Positions 8,003 to 17,484 of a stretch of DNA of 41,033 nt are shown piece after piece. The position numbers and the translations under genes are program-made. Position 1 is the first letter of the stretch. Each line of letters starts with the position of its first letter. Under the pieces are notes generated by a model that searched no databases, had not been told where the DNA came from, and saw nothing but the letters and a program-made list of their open reading frames with translations. This DNA is from an uncultured Leptotrichia sp. (GTDB lineage Bacteria; Fusobacteriota; Fusobacteriia; Fusobacteriales; Leptotrichiaceae): NCBI GenBank assembly GCA_938017765.1, contig CALIJH010000033.1:1-41033 (forward strand). Reading direction: 5' to 3'.

Positions 8003-10615
8003 ATGACAGGGAATGAGCTAAGAAAAAGTTTTGTTGATTTTTTTAAATCAAAAGAACATAAGCATTTTGAAAGTGCTTCGTTAATACCCGACGATAAGAG
8101 TTTATTGCTCACGGTAGCAGGAATGGTACCTTTTAAACCATTTTTTTTAGGTGAAAAGGAAGCCCCTTTTAAAAGAATAACTACATATCAGAAATGTATA
8201 AGAACAAATGATTTGGAAAATGTCGGAAAGACACCGAGACATCATACTTTTTTTGAAATGTTAGGAAATTTCTCTTTTGGAGATTATTTTAAGAGGGAAG
8301 CTATCGAGTGGTCATGGGAATATATAACAAAAGTTCTGAAACTTGATAAAGAAAGATTATGGGTCTCGGTTTTTGAAACTGACGATGAGGCTTACAAAAT
8401 ATGGAATGAGGAAATAGGTATTCCTAAAGAAAGACTTGTAAGACTGGGAGAAGATGACAACTGGTGGGCAGCAGGACCCATAGGTTCGTGCGGACCATGT
8501 AGTGAGATTTATTACGATACGAAAAATATGGGAAAAAATAATGAGGAAATAAACTCCAAGCCCGGAGATGAGGGAGACAGGTTTTTAGAAATATGGAATT
8601 TGGTTTTTACTGAATGGAATAGACTTGAAGACGGTACATTAGTTCCTTTGCCTGAAAAAAATATAGATACGGGAGCAGGGATTGAAAGAATAGCTTCAGT
8701 TATTCAAAATAAAAGCAGTAATTTTGAAACAGATTTATTTATGCCTATCATAAAAGGGATTGAAAAAATTCTGGATATAAAAAAAGAAGAACACGATGAA
8801 GCTGTAAAAATAATAGCCGACCACATAAGAGCTTCGGTATTTCTAATAGGGGACGGAGTATTGCCGTCCAATGAGGGAAGAGGATACATACTGAGAAAAA
8901 TAATAAGAAGAGCTTTCGGAGTGGGGAGCGTAGCTAAAGGAAAAGTATTTGAAAAAGAAGATATATTTCTTTACAGACTGGTAGATTATGTTGTGGAAAC
9001 TATGAAAGAGGGCTATCCTGATTTGGTCGGGAAAAAAGAATATATAGAAAAAGTAATAAAAATAGAGGAAGAAAGATTTTCAACAACATTGAAAAATGGT
9101 ACTGAAATGCTTTCAGAAGAAATAGAAAAGCTAAAAAAGGAAAACAGGAAAAAACTGTCTTCGGAAATTTCTTTCAAATTATATGATACATTCGGATTTC
9201 CTTTTGAACTGACAAAACTGATACTAAATAACGAAGGAATAGAAGTATCGGAAGAAGATTTTGAAAAAAGACTGGAAGAACAGGTTACAAGGTCTCAACG
9301 AAGCAGAATTACTATTTCTGATATGATTAAGGACGACTTTATAGATGAATTTTTTGAAAAACATGGAAAAACAGAATTTACAGGATATGAAAAATTTGAA
9401 GATGAAGGAAAAGTGCTTTATGTGGCTAAAAGCGAGGGAATGAGCGGATATGAAATGATATTTGACAGAACTCCGTTTTATGCTGAGTCAGGAGGACAGG
9501 TCGCAGATACAGGAAAAATAACTGCCGGAGAATTTGAAGGTAGAGTTGTGGACGTTGTCAAAAAGAGAGATGTCTTTATTCATCAGATAGAAGTCATAAA
9601 AGGGATTGTACCTGTGGAAAATACATATGTAAATCTTATGATTGATGTGGAAAGAAGAAAGGACATTCAGAGAAATCATACTGCAACTCACATTCTTCAT
9701 AAAGTGTTGAGAGAAAAACTGGGAACTCATGTGGAACAATCAGGTTCCCTCGTAGATAATGAAAAACTGAGATTTGATTTTTCTCACTATGAGCCTATAT
9801 CTAAGGAAATGATTGAAGAAATAGAAGCCGAAGTAAATAACGTAATACTTTCAAATATAAAAACAAAAATAGATTATGAAAATATTCAGGACGCAAAAAA
9901 TAGAGGAGCTATGGCATTATTTTCGGATAAATATGGAGATATAGTAAGGGTAGTCGAAATTCCGGGCTTTTCAATAGAACTTTGCGGAGGAGCCCACGTT
10001 CAGTCTACAGGAGAAATTGGACTCTTTAATATAGAGTCTGAAACAGGAATATCTTCAGGAGTAAGAAGAATTACGGCGACTACAGGACATAAAAGTTTGA
10101 GCTATGTAAACAGACTGGAAGAAAAAATAGGCAAAATAGCGGAAATGCTTAAGACAGATGACAAGAGTGTCGTAGATATTATAGAAAAATATATCGCGGA
10201 AGTAAAAACTGCCGTCAAGGCTTATGAACAATTACAGACAAAATTGGTGAAATACGAAATTAATGAATTACTTGAAAAAGTCGAAACGGTAAATGGTATA
10301 AAAATATTAAAGGCTTCATTTGAAAATAAAAACATTGATGAATTGAAAGAGATAGTGGACAGAGGAAAAGAAAAGCTCCAGAGCGGTATAATTATTCTCG
10401 GTTCTGACAATGGAAAAGCGGTATTTGTAGCAGGAGTTACAAAAGATCTGACTTCAAAAATAAAAGCCGGAGATATTGTAAAAGTTGCAGCACAGGCAGC
10501 CGACGGAAATGGCGGCGGTCGACCTGACTTTGCACAGGCAGGAGGTAAGAACGGGCAGGCTGTAAAAGAAGCAATTGAAAAAAGTAAGGAATATATTGTT
10601 TCACAGCTTTCATAA
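8003..10615 (+). CDS. alaS: Alanyl-tRNA synthetase
   Basis: Charges tRNA-Ala with alanine in the cytoplasm and hydrolyses mischarged Ser/Gly-tRNA-Ala. The 870 residues match the usual full length. The catalytic class II core begins at MTGNELRKSF; motif 2-like HHTFFEMLGNFSFGD lies at residues 80-94, followed by GPCSEIYYD and GAGIERIAS. The editing domain carries HTATH (559-563) and CGGAH (661-665), which together supply the zinc/editing ligands. The C-Ala domain ends with the glycine-rich GNGGGRPDFAQAGG motif. The start fits the family N-terminus, but the ribosome-binding site is weak (CGAAAAG). The gene stands behind a 216-base spacer that holds two inverted repeats, so it probably has its own promoter; ruvX follows 87 bases later. 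Confidence 0.98.
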   Translation: MTGNELRKSFVDFFKSKEHKHFESASLIPDDKSLLLTVAGMVPFKPFFLGEKEAPFKRITTYQKCIRTNDLENVGKTPRHHTFFEMLGNFSFGDYFKREAIEWSWEYITKVLKLDKERLWVSVFETDDEAYKIWNEEIGIPKERLVRLGEDDNWWAAGPIGSCGPCSEIYYDTKNMGKNNEEINSKPGDEGDRFLEIWNLVFTEWNRLEDGTLVPLPEKNIDTGAGIERIASVIQNKSSNFETDLFMPIIKGIEKILDIKKEEHDEAVKIIADHIRASVFLIGDGVLPSNEGRGYILRKIIRRAFGVGSVAKGKVFEKEDIFLYRLVDYVVETMKEGYPDLVGKKEYIEKVIKIEEERFSTTLKNGTEMLSEEIEKLKKENRKKLSSEISFKLYDTFGFPFELTKLILNNEGIEVSEEDFEKRLEEQVTRSQRSRITISDMIKDDFIDEFFEKHGKTEFTGYEKFEDEGKVLYVAKSEGMSGYEMIFDRTPFYAESGGQVADTGKITAGEFEGRVVDVVKKRDVFIHQIEVIKGIVPVENTYVNLMIDVERRKDIQRNHTATHILHKVLREKLGTHVEQSGSLVDNEKLRFDFSHYEPISKEMIEEIEAEVNNVILSNIKTKIDYENIQDAKNRGAMALFSDKYGDIVRVVEIPGFSIELCGGAHVQSTGEIGLFNIESETGISSGVRRITATTGHKSLSYVNRLEEKIGKIAEMLKTDDKSVVDIIEKYIAEVKTAVKAYEQLQTKLVKYEINELLEKVETVNGIKILKASFENKNIDELKEIVDRGKEKLQSGIIILGSDNGKAVFVAGVTKDLTSKIKAGDIVKVAAQAADGNGGGRPDFAQAGGKNGQAVKEAIEKSKEYIVSQLS

Positions 10616-10702
10616 TAAGCAAAAGTTGATTAATAAAAAACTTAATTGAAATTGGAAAAGATTAATTAGCAAAAAGATTGATAAAAATTAATGAGGAATA
10701 AT

Positions 10703-11119
10703 ATGAAAAAATTTATAGGACTTGATGTGGGTGATGTAAGGATAGGAGTTGCAAAGTCCGACCCTATGGGTATTTTGGCGACTGCCCTTGAAGTGATAGA
10801 CAGAAATCTTGTAAATCCTGTTGAAAGAATAAAAGAGATATTAGACGATGAGGGAACTAAAAAAATAGTCGTAGGGCTTCCTAAAAGCCTTGACGGAACA
10901 AAAAAACGTCAAGTTGAAAAAGTGGAGGAATTTGTCGAAGAGATGAAAAAAAATATTCCGAATATTGAAGTATTTATGGTCGATGAAAGATATACAACTA
11001 CCGAAGCCGAACATTATCTCAAAAATTATTCAAAGAAAAATGGGAAAGAAAGACGGAAAGTTGTAGATATGGTAGCTGCATCAATAATACTTCAGAAATA
11101 TTTGGATACAGTAAAATAA
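10703..11119 (+). CDS. ruvX: RuvX/YqgF family RNase H-fold nuclease (pre-16S rRNA processing)
   Basis: Family members (YqgF/RuvX) have an RNase H/RuvC-like fold and are linked to maturation of the 16S rRNA 5' end and to Holliday-junction processing. Visible motifs are GLDVGDVRIGVA with the first acidic residue at D8, VVGLPKSLDG, VDERYTTTEAE and a C-terminal VVDMVAASIILQKYL. I chose ATG 10703 because GAGGA (10693-10697) sits at proper distance before it. This gives 138 residues, the usual length. An ATG at 10691 in the same frame overlaps that ribosome-binding site. The alaS-ruvX order is common in low-GC bacteria. Confidence 0.95.
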   Translation: MKKFIGLDVGDVRIGVAKSDPMGILATALEVIDRNLVNPVERIKEILDDEGTKKIVVGLPKSLDGTKKRQVEKVEEFVEEMKKNIPNIEVFMVDERYTTTEAEHYLKNYSKKNGKERRKVVDMVAASIILQKYLDTVK

Positions 11120-11290
11120 TATAAAAAATAAAACAAAAAACAAATATGAAAAGATTTGGAAACAGGATTTCAGATATATAAAGATTTTAGATATATCAAA
11201 GTAACAATAAAATTAAAATAAATAATTAAAACAAACAACTAAAACAAAGCAAAGAAAATTAACAAATTTATATTTGTGGAAAGGCGAGTA

Positions 11291-12493
11291 ATGAAGAATA
11301 GAACAATACATTATATTTTATTATTAGCTATAATTATCATTCCGGGAGCGATATTATACACTAATAAAATAAAATTAGGACTTGATTTAAGAGGTGGAAC
11401 TTACGTAGTATTGCAGGCTCAGGGAAAAGTTGAGACTGATACTATGGACAAAGTAAGAGATATAGTGGAAAGAAGAATAGATAGTCTGGGAGTTTCGGAA
11501 CCTGTAATTCAGATAAACGGAACTGACAGGCTGATAGTGGAACTGGCAGGAATAAAAGATCCTCAGAAAGCCATAGACTTGATAGGTACTACTGCTAAAC
11601 TCGAATTTAAAATAAAAAATGAGGACGGAACGTATGGACCGACTTTGCTCGAAGGTTCTGCCATAAAAAATGCAAATCTCGTGCAGGGACAGTTTGGACA
11701 GCCTGAAGTGGCTTTTGAATTAGATAATAGCGGTGCTGAAACGTTTGCAAAAATAACAAGGGAAAATATTGGCAGACAGCTGGCAATAATGCTTGACGGA
11801 AAAGAACAGTCTGCACCGAAAATAAATTCGGAAATACCCGGAGGAAAGGGAGTTATAACTACGACCGATGTCGAAGACGCAAAAGCATTGACAAATCTTT
11901 TGAAATCAGGAGCATTGCCTGTAAACATAAAAATACTTGAGACAAGAACAGTAGGAGCTACATTGGGAAATGAGTCCATACAGCAGACAAAACTTGCAGG
12001 TATAATAGCTATGATTGCAATTTCCTTATTTATGTTCGGAGTTTATAAAATACCCGGACTGATAGCAGATATAGTATTGGCTATATACGGATTTTTGGTA
12101 TTAGCTTCTTTCAGTATGATAGGAGCTACATTGACATTGCCGGGAATAGCAGGATTTATACTGACTTTAGGAATGGCAGTCGATGCAAATGTCATTACTT
12201 TTGAAAGGATAAAAGAAGAGCTTAGAAAAGGTTATTCCCTTGAGGATTCCGTAGAACATGGATTTAAAAATGGACTGCCTGCCATATTGGACGGAAATAT
12301 AACTACGTTACTTGTGGCCTCCATATTATTCTTTTTCGGTACAGGACCTGTAAAAGGGTTTGCAGTTACTCTTACACTGGGAGTGCTTATTACTATAGTT
12401 ACTGCACTGTTTATAACAAAAGTATTATTTAAGCTTGTAATATCTTTATTTAAAGTAAAAAAAGAACAGCTGTTCTGGAAAGGAGTAAAATAA
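11291..12493 (+). CDS. secD: Protein translocase subunit SecD
   Basis: Inner-membrane RND-like partner of SecYEG; SecD and SecF together use the proton gradient to pull exported proteins across. The N-terminal membrane helix (about residues 5-22) is followed by the SecD signature GLDLRGGTYVVLQ. A periplasmic domain follows, then a five-helix bundle with the conserved GMAVDANVITFERIKEE, whose Asp belongs to the proton path. At 400 residues it is much shorter than E. coli SecD (615), mainly in the periplasmic head. ATG 11291 is preceded by GGAAAGG. A GTG at 11276 lies upstream in frame but has no better ribosome-binding site. The stop overlaps the secF start (TAATG). Confidence 0.97.
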   Translation: MKNRTIHYILLLAIIIIPGAILYTNKIKLGLDLRGGTYVVLQAQGKVETDTMDKVRDIVERRIDSLGVSEPVIQINGTDRLIVELAGIKDPQKAIDLIGTTAKLEFKIKNEDGTYGPTLLEGSAIKNANLVQGQFGQPEVAFELDNSGAETFAKITRENIGRQLAIMLDGKEQSAPKINSEIPGGKGVITTTDVEDAKALTNLLKSGALPVNIKILETRTVGATLGNESIQQTKLAGIIAMIAISLFMFGVYKIPGLIADIVLAIYGFLVLASFSMIGATLTLPGIAGFILTLGMAVDANVITFERIKEELRKGYSLEDSVEHGFKNGLPAILDGNITTLLVASILFFFGTGPVKGFAVTLTLGVLITIVTALFITKVLFKLVISLFKVKKEQLFWKGVK

Positions 12494-13449
12494 TGAATTT
12501 AAGAGTTATACAGTTAAAAAAATATTATTTAGGTTTTTCGGCAATAATGGTTTTAATTTCAATTATTTTCTTCTTTACAATAAAACTGAATTTAGGAGTT
12601 GATTTTAAAGGAGGAGATTTGTTACAGCTCCAGTACGCTCAAACTATAAATAAAGACGCATTAAACAGTACATTGGACAGTCTTGTGAACGAAGTGCCGC
12701 AGTTGAAAAATCGAAGACTTCAGTATTCCGAAGATAATACAATAGTCCTTAGAACGGAACAGTTGACGGACGCTCAGAAAAATACTGTTTTGAGTAAATT
12801 GACAGAAAAAACGGGAAAATATGAGCTTGTGAAATATGATACTGTAGGACCTACAATAGGGAAAGAACTGACTTCCAATGCTCTTACTGCATTACTTATA
12901 GGAAGTTTACTCATAATCGTCTATATAACTATAAGATTTGAGTTTGTCTATGCGATTGCAGGGGTAGCGGCAGTATTGCATGATGTAATAATAGCCATGG
13001 GACTTATTGCGTTTCTGAAATATGAGATAAATACACCGTTTATAGCCGCAATACTGACTATACTCGGGTATTCAATGAATGATACAATCGTTGTATTTGA
13101 CAGGATCAGGGAAAATGACGCTAAAGACGGTAAAGTGAAAAGCTTTGCAGAAATCATAGAAGAAAGTGTAAATCAGGTCTATATGCGGTCATTATTTACG
13201 TCATTGACTACATTACTGTCAATAACAGTGCTACTCTTATTTGGAGGAGATTCATTGAGAACATTTAATACCGCATTGTTTATAGGAATGATATTTGGAA
13301 CTTATTCTTCAATATTCGTAGCAAGTCCGTTAGTTTATCTGATGAGAAAATACAGAAAGAAAAGAAAAAATACGGACAATCACGATAAAAACAGAAAAAG
13401 ACAGAGAACAGTTAATGGATATGACGAAGATGAAAAAGTATTAGTATAA
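12493..13449 (+). CDS. secF: Protein translocase subunit SecF
   Basis: Second half of the SecDF export motor. The first helix is followed by LGVDFKGGDLLQLQY, and the membrane bundle carries GYSMNDTIVVFDRIREN, the diagnostic SecF motif. The 318 residues match the family. A hydrophilic basic tail of about 35 residues, ending in GYDEDEKVLV, extends past the last helix into the cytoplasm. The ATG shares one base with the secD stop, and GGAG lies within the last secD codons, so the two are translationally coupled and should be made in equal amounts. Confidence 0.97.
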   Translation: MNLRVIQLKKYYLGFSAIMVLISIIFFFTIKLNLGVDFKGGDLLQLQYAQTINKDALNSTLDSLVNEVPQLKNRRLQYSEDNTIVLRTEQLTDAQKNTVLSKLTEKTGKYELVKYDTVGPTIGKELTSNALTALLIGSLLIIVYITIRFEFVYAIAGVAAVLHDVIIAMGLIAFLKYEINTPFIAAILTILGYSMNDTIVVFDRIRENDAKDGKVKSFAEIIEESVNQVYMRSLFTSLTTLLSITVLLLFGGDSLRTFNTALFIGMIFGTYSSIFVASPLVYLMRKYRKKRKNTDNHDKNRKRQRTVNGYDEDEKVLV

Positions 13450-13499
13450 ATCTAATGGGAATAAATTTAATATGAATTTAAACAGAAGGTGAAAAGGAA

Positions 13500-14591
13500 A
13501 TGCGTTGCTGGGCAGAAATAAATATAAAAAATCTGTATGAAAATATTAAAGAAATTGAAAAAATAGCTTCCAAAGAACATATAATGGCAGTTATAAAAGC
13601 GGACGCCTACGGACATGGAATGAATAAAATATGTGAAATGCTTATTACAAGAGGAATCAGGAATTTTGCAGTGGCGACAGCTGAAGAAGCCCTCAAAATA
13701 AGAGAAATGAACGATAATGTAAATATCCTTATTTTAGGACCTATTGAAAATCAATATGCAAAATCTGTTTCGGAAAAAAATATTTATTTTATGGTTACAG
13801 ATTTTCAGGAAATTGATTATCTGGAAAAGAGCGGATTTGATACGGATGTATTTATTAAATTGGACACGGGAATGGGAAGAGTAGGATTTCAGCCTAATGA
13901 TACGGATAAGCTGACTGATGTTCTCAAAAACTGTAAATATGTGAAGCCGATAGGCGTTTTTTCCCATTTTTCATCTTCTGATTCTGATGAAGATTATACA
14001 AATTTACAGATAGAAAAATTTGAGAAAATTACGGAAAAACTTGTAAAAGTATTGCCGTCTGTAAAGTATAGACATCTGCTTAACAGCTTCGGCAGCTTAA
14101 AGTTTCAGAAAAGTAAATATGACTTCATAAGAGTGGGGATAATATTGTACGGAGGAGTTACTCTCGAGGAAACGAAGCCTTACCGTTTTAAACCCGTAAT
14201 GTCGCTGTATGCAAAGATAAGCTATATAAAGACACTCTATGAGGACAGCTATATAAGTTACGGTAATACTTATTTAGCTAAAAAGGGAGATACACTGGCT
14301 ACCGTGTCGATAGGCTATGCTGACGGTGTAAGAAGGGATTTGTCGAACAGAGGTTATGTATATTATAAAGGGCATAAATGCAGCATAATAGGGCGGATAT
14401 GTATGGATCAGCTTATAATTCTTCTTCCTGAAGAAATCGCAAAAGAAGCTGAAAAAGGGGATATAGTCGAATTTTTCGGAGAAAATATAAGTGTAGTCGA
14501 AGTCGCAGATATCTGCAATACAATATCTTATGAAATTTTATGTGGAATAAGTCAAAGGGTTCCCAGAATATATATCAATGAAAATGAATAA
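13500..14591 (+). CDS. alr: Alanine racemase
   Basis: PLP enzyme that interconverts L- and D-alanine and supplies D-Ala for peptidoglycan. The PLP lysine is K33 in AVIKADAYGHG. The second catalytic residue, Tyr 273, is in IGYADGVRR, and GRICMDQ follows in the C-terminal beta domain. The 363 residues match the family. The start is supported by AGAAGGTG just upstream. It opens a tight gene group (alr, cvpA-like, lptF, lptG) of envelope-related genes. The 50-base gap from secF shows no terminator, so read-through from secDF is possible. Confidence 0.97.
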   Translation: MRCWAEINIKNLYENIKEIEKIASKEHIMAVIKADAYGHGMNKICEMLITRGIRNFAVATAEEALKIREMNDNVNILILGPIENQYAKSVSEKNIYFMVTDFQEIDYLEKSGFDTDVFIKLDTGMGRVGFQPNDTDKLTDVLKNCKYVKPIGVFSHFSSSDSDEDYTNLQIEKFEKITEKLVKVLPSVKYRHLLNSFGSLKFQKSKYDFIRVGIILYGGVTLEETKPYRFKPVMSLYAKISYIKTLYEDSYISYGNTYLAKKGDTLATVSIGYADGVRRDLSNRGYVYYKGHKCSIIGRICMDQLIILLPEEIAKEAEKGDIVEFFGENISVVEVADICNTISYEILCGISQRVPRIYINENE

Positions 14592-14609
14592 AATATACGG
14601 GAGAAAAAA

Positions 14610-15206
14610 ATGATATTGGATATAGGATTTGTAATATTACTGGTTTTTTCTTTTATATTAGGAAGAAAAAGAGGGTTTACACTTGAGTTTTTTGCTACTT
14701 TCAGGTACCTTCTCATTCTTTATTTTATGAAATATACTTATGGAGCTGTAAAAGTTTTATTCAAGCTCGTGGAAAAAGACTCAAGGGACCAGTTGAAAAT
14801 ATATGTTATAGCATTTGCAATATTATATATTTCATTTACAATTTTACTGAGATTAAGCAGCAGTTTCCTGAAAAGTATAAAACTGATAAAAATGGATGAT
14901 TTTGTGGGAGGAATTCTTGGATTAATAAAAACGACATTTATAATTTTTATAATATACATAATAATACTTATAGGCTCTACTCACAGCAGGAGATTGAAAG
15001 ATATAAGAAATGAGAGTATGGCTGTAAAGGGAATAACGGAATATCTCTGCGTTTATTCCGAAGTATTTCCTGATTTTATAAAAAATGACGTGAATAAATA
15101 TAGGAAAAAAAGAAGAGAAGAAAAATTGGAAAAAAGTATATTAAATGAGCTTAAGGAAAATAATAATCTGGATGAAGGAATAAAAAATAATGAAAATAAT
15201 AGATAA
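14610..15206 (+). CDS. cvpA: CvpA family membrane protein
   Basis: CvpA-family proteins are small inner-membrane proteins named after colicin V production; their biochemical role is poorly defined and linked to envelope integrity. The sequence opens with a helix followed by ILGRKRGFTLEF, the family's typical motif. It has about four hydrophobic segments and the conserved DDFVGGILGLIK before the last helix. A charged Lys/Glu/Asn-rich tail of about 50 residues ends the protein. GGGAG precedes the start, 18 bases after alr. Its last 17 bases overlap the start of lptF, which indicates coupling. Confidence 0.8.
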   Translation: MILDIGFVILLVFSFILGRKRGFTLEFFATFRYLLILYFMKYTYGAVKVLFKLVEKDSRDQLKIYVIAFAILYISFTILLRLSSSFLKSIKLIKMDDFVGGILGLIKTTFIIFIIYIIILIGSTHSRRLKDIRNESMAVKGITEYLCVYSEVFPDFIKNDVNKYRKKRREEKLEKSILNELKENNNLDEGIKNNENNR

Positions 15207-16287
15207 ATATATTTATAACTCTTTAATATTACCGTCAGTATTCGGTATAAGTATATTTACATTTATCCTGATGCTGAATGTACTTATGGAAGTAATGGAA
15301 AAACTGTTTTCAAGCGATTTGCCTTTTTTGTCAGTAGTTGACTATTTCTTTTACGTGATACCCGGGATATTGGTACAAACTATACCAATGGGAGCTTTTT
15401 TAGGGGTAATGCTTGTCTACGGCGGACTTTCCGAAACAAATGAAATAATAGCTATGGAAGGTTCGGGAATAAGTCTTTTCAGAATTATAAAACCCGCTTT
15501 TATATTCGGAGTGATATTGACTTTTATAGGTCTGGGTCTTGAAATATATGTAAATCCGAGAGCTTTGGAAAATATAAATAAACAGACAAAAGTTCTTTTG
15601 ACTATGAGACCGAGTTCACTGACTGAAGAAAAGATATTTCTGACTAACCCTGAAAAAGGATTTGGCTTTTATATAGATGAAGTGGATAATAAAAAAGCCA
15701 CTGCAAATCAGTTTTTGTTATTAAATAAACAGGGGAGTAATCCTTATCCTGTAATATTTCTCGCCAAAAATGCCACATTTGACCCGGGAGTAATAGTTTT
15801 AAACGATGTAAAAGGATATTCCTTTGATAAGGAAGGAAACAGTCAGGTAGCAGCGGAATATAAAGAACAGCGTGTTCCCGTTTCTACGTTTGTTACTTCT
15901 GATGAAGGAGAAAAGCAGAAAAAACGTAGCGAGATGAATTTAAAGGAATTAAAAGAATTTTACAAAAATAATATAAATAATCCCGAAATGAGAGAACCGG
16001 CACTAAAAGCTATCATCGAGTCATATCAGAGAGTTATAGGACCTTTAGCGAGTGTGTTTCTATGCTGGTTAGGAGTTTTGCTTTCTGTGGGGAACAGAAG
16101 AAGCGGAAAAGGTATAAGTTTCGGAATAAGTCTTATAGTAATTTTTGGATACATTGCCATAGTCAATTATGCGAAAATTATGATACTAAAAAATAATGTT
16201 CCTGTAACTGTTGCCATGTGGATACCTAACTTTATCTTATTTTTACTGTGTGTTTATTTCTCAATAAAAAAATATAGGAGACATTAA
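15190..16287 (+). CDS. lptF: LptF/LptG family LPS-export permease (first of pair)
   Basis: YjgP/YjgQ family. LptF and LptG form the inner-membrane permease that, with LptB, extracts lipopolysaccharide and passes it to the periplasmic bridge. The N-terminus KIIDKYIYNSLILP is typical. Three membrane helices contain the P..Q..PMGAFLG and E.IAMEGSGIS motifs. A periplasmic beta-rich domain (about residues 115-275) and three C-terminal helices follow. The 365 residues match the family. The start lies inside the 3' end of the cvpA-family gene. No lptB, lptC or lptA is in this window. Its presence shows an LPS-type outer membrane. Assignment as F rather than G rests on gene order. Confidence 0.9.
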   Translation: MKIIDKYIYNSLILPSVFGISIFTFILMLNVLMEVMEKLFSSDLPFLSVVDYFFYVIPGILVQTIPMGAFLGVMLVYGGLSETNEIIAMEGSGISLFRIIKPAFIFGVILTFIGLGLEIYVNPRALENINKQTKVLLTMRPSSLTEEKIFLTNPEKGFGFYIDEVDNKKATANQFLLLNKQGSNPYPVIFLAKNATFDPGVIVLNDVKGYSFDKEGNSQVAAEYKEQRVPVSTFVTSDEGEKQKKRSEMNLKELKEFYKNNINNPEMREPALKAIIESYQRVIGPLASVFLCWLGVLLSVGNRRSGKGISFGISLIVIFGYIAIVNYAKIMILKNNVPVTVAMWIPNFILFLLCVYFSIKKYRRH

Positions 16288-16291
16288 TTTA

Positions 16292-17368
16292 ATGAATAAA
16301 TTGGATAAATATATAATTCTGAATTATATAAAAAGTTTTTTTCTGGGAATGATGATGTTTTTCCTGATATTTATACTGGCTGAAAGCATAAATCTGACAG
16401 GCTGGATAATGGACGGCAAATTTACTTTGGGAGAAGCTTTCAAATATTTATCTTACGGAGTACCCGAAATAATAACGAATACCGCACCATTGGGAATATT
16501 GCTCGGTAGTCTTTTAGCTATAAGTAAAATGGCGAAACAGCTCGAAATAACCGCGATGAAAACAAGCGGAATAAGTTTTTTGAGAATTGCTAAATTTCCC
16601 TTGATTTTTTCATTTATTATAAGTATATCGGTTTTATTTATAAACATAGATATATTGGGAAAATCAAACAGTAAGAAAAGTAATATGAAACTTGTAAAGT
16701 TGGAGCAGGGAGAACCTGTAAAAGCTGAAAAGAATTTTGTACTTGTAAAAATTGATAAAAACAAAGTTCTTTATAGCGGCTATGTAAATAAAAAAGACGG
16801 CATTATGAGAGAAATCGAAATAATAGAAATGACGGACGGATTTAAAAATATAAAGACAGTTTATACAGCGACGGGTGCCGTTATGCAAAAAGGGACGGAT
16901 AATTGGACTTTTGAAAATCTAAAGGAGCATAATATAGCAACAAATGTTTCTAATAATATAGACTCATCCAATTTTAAATTTAAAGTTCCCATAGATGATA
17001 TTCTGGCTGACCCTGTAAAAGCAAAAAATCTCACAATGCCTGAATTAAGAGAAAAAATAGTTTATTTTTCAAGGGTAGGTGCGGATTCTATAGATTTACT
17101 CATAGATTTTTATTACAGAATATCTTTTTCGCTCGCTTCATTTGTAATGTGTTTTATAGGACTGTCATTGGGGAGCCGTTATGTAAGAGGAGGGGCAGCT
17201 GTAAATATAGGGCTGTCGGTAATAATAGGATATTCATATTACGGATTCAGCACAATATTGAAATCTATTGCTTCGGCAGGAACAATGCCTGTATATATAG
17301 CGTGTTTTTTGCCTCTGCTGATTTATTTGGGAGTTGGAATAAAACTGTTTATTGATGCGGAATATTAG
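16292..17368 (+). CDS. lptG: LptF/LptG family LPS-export permease (second of pair)
   Basis: Paralogue of the preceding gene with the same layout: KLDKYIILNYIKSFF, first helices with PEIITNTAPLGILLG and LEITAMKTSGIS, a periplasmic domain at about residues 120-265, and three C-terminal helices with GLSLGSRYVRGG. The 358 residues match the family. It begins four bases after the lptF stop, so the two are co-translated, as expected for a heterodimer. The gene is the last of the alr group; a 116-base spacer without an obvious hairpin follows. Confidence 0.9.
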   Translation: MNKLDKYIILNYIKSFFLGMMMFFLIFILAESINLTGWIMDGKFTLGEAFKYLSYGVPEIITNTAPLGILLGSLLAISKMAKQLEITAMKTSGISFLRIAKFPLIFSFIISISVLFINIDILGKSNSKKSNMKLVKLEQGEPVKAEKNFVLVKIDKNKVLYSGYVNKKDGIMREIEIIEMTDGFKNIKTVYTATGAVMQKGTDNWTFENLKEHNIATNVSNNIDSSNFKFKVPIDDILADPVKAKNLTMPELREKIVYFSRVGADSIDLLIDFYYRISFSLASFVMCFIGLSLGSRYVRGGAAVNIGLSVIIGYSYYGFSTILKSIASAGTMPVYIACFLPLLIYLGVGIKLFIDAEY

Positions 17369-17389
17369 GTGTTAGACTTTTGATTGTCG

Positions 17390-17480
17390 ATAACTACGAT
17401 AAAAATTGAATTTGGGGATTTGAACAATAAGGAATAATCATAATAAATGATAGTAACTAAGATAAAAGTTGAATGGAGGA
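17390..17480 (+). repeat. Imperfect direct repeat in the leader of the M16 peptidase gene
   Basis: Two ~28-base copies (17390-17418 and 17453-17480) share the pattern TAACTA.GATAAAA.TTGAAT followed by a G-rich end. The second copy includes the GGAGGA ribosome-binding site of the peptidase gene. It looks like an old duplication of the leader. Confidence 0.5.
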
Positions 17481-17484
17481 ATAA

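Noticed and set aside
17149..17355. Short plus-strand frame overlapping lptG
   Set aside because: Lies wholly inside the lptG coding region in another frame, and lptG is well supported there by its C-terminal helices.
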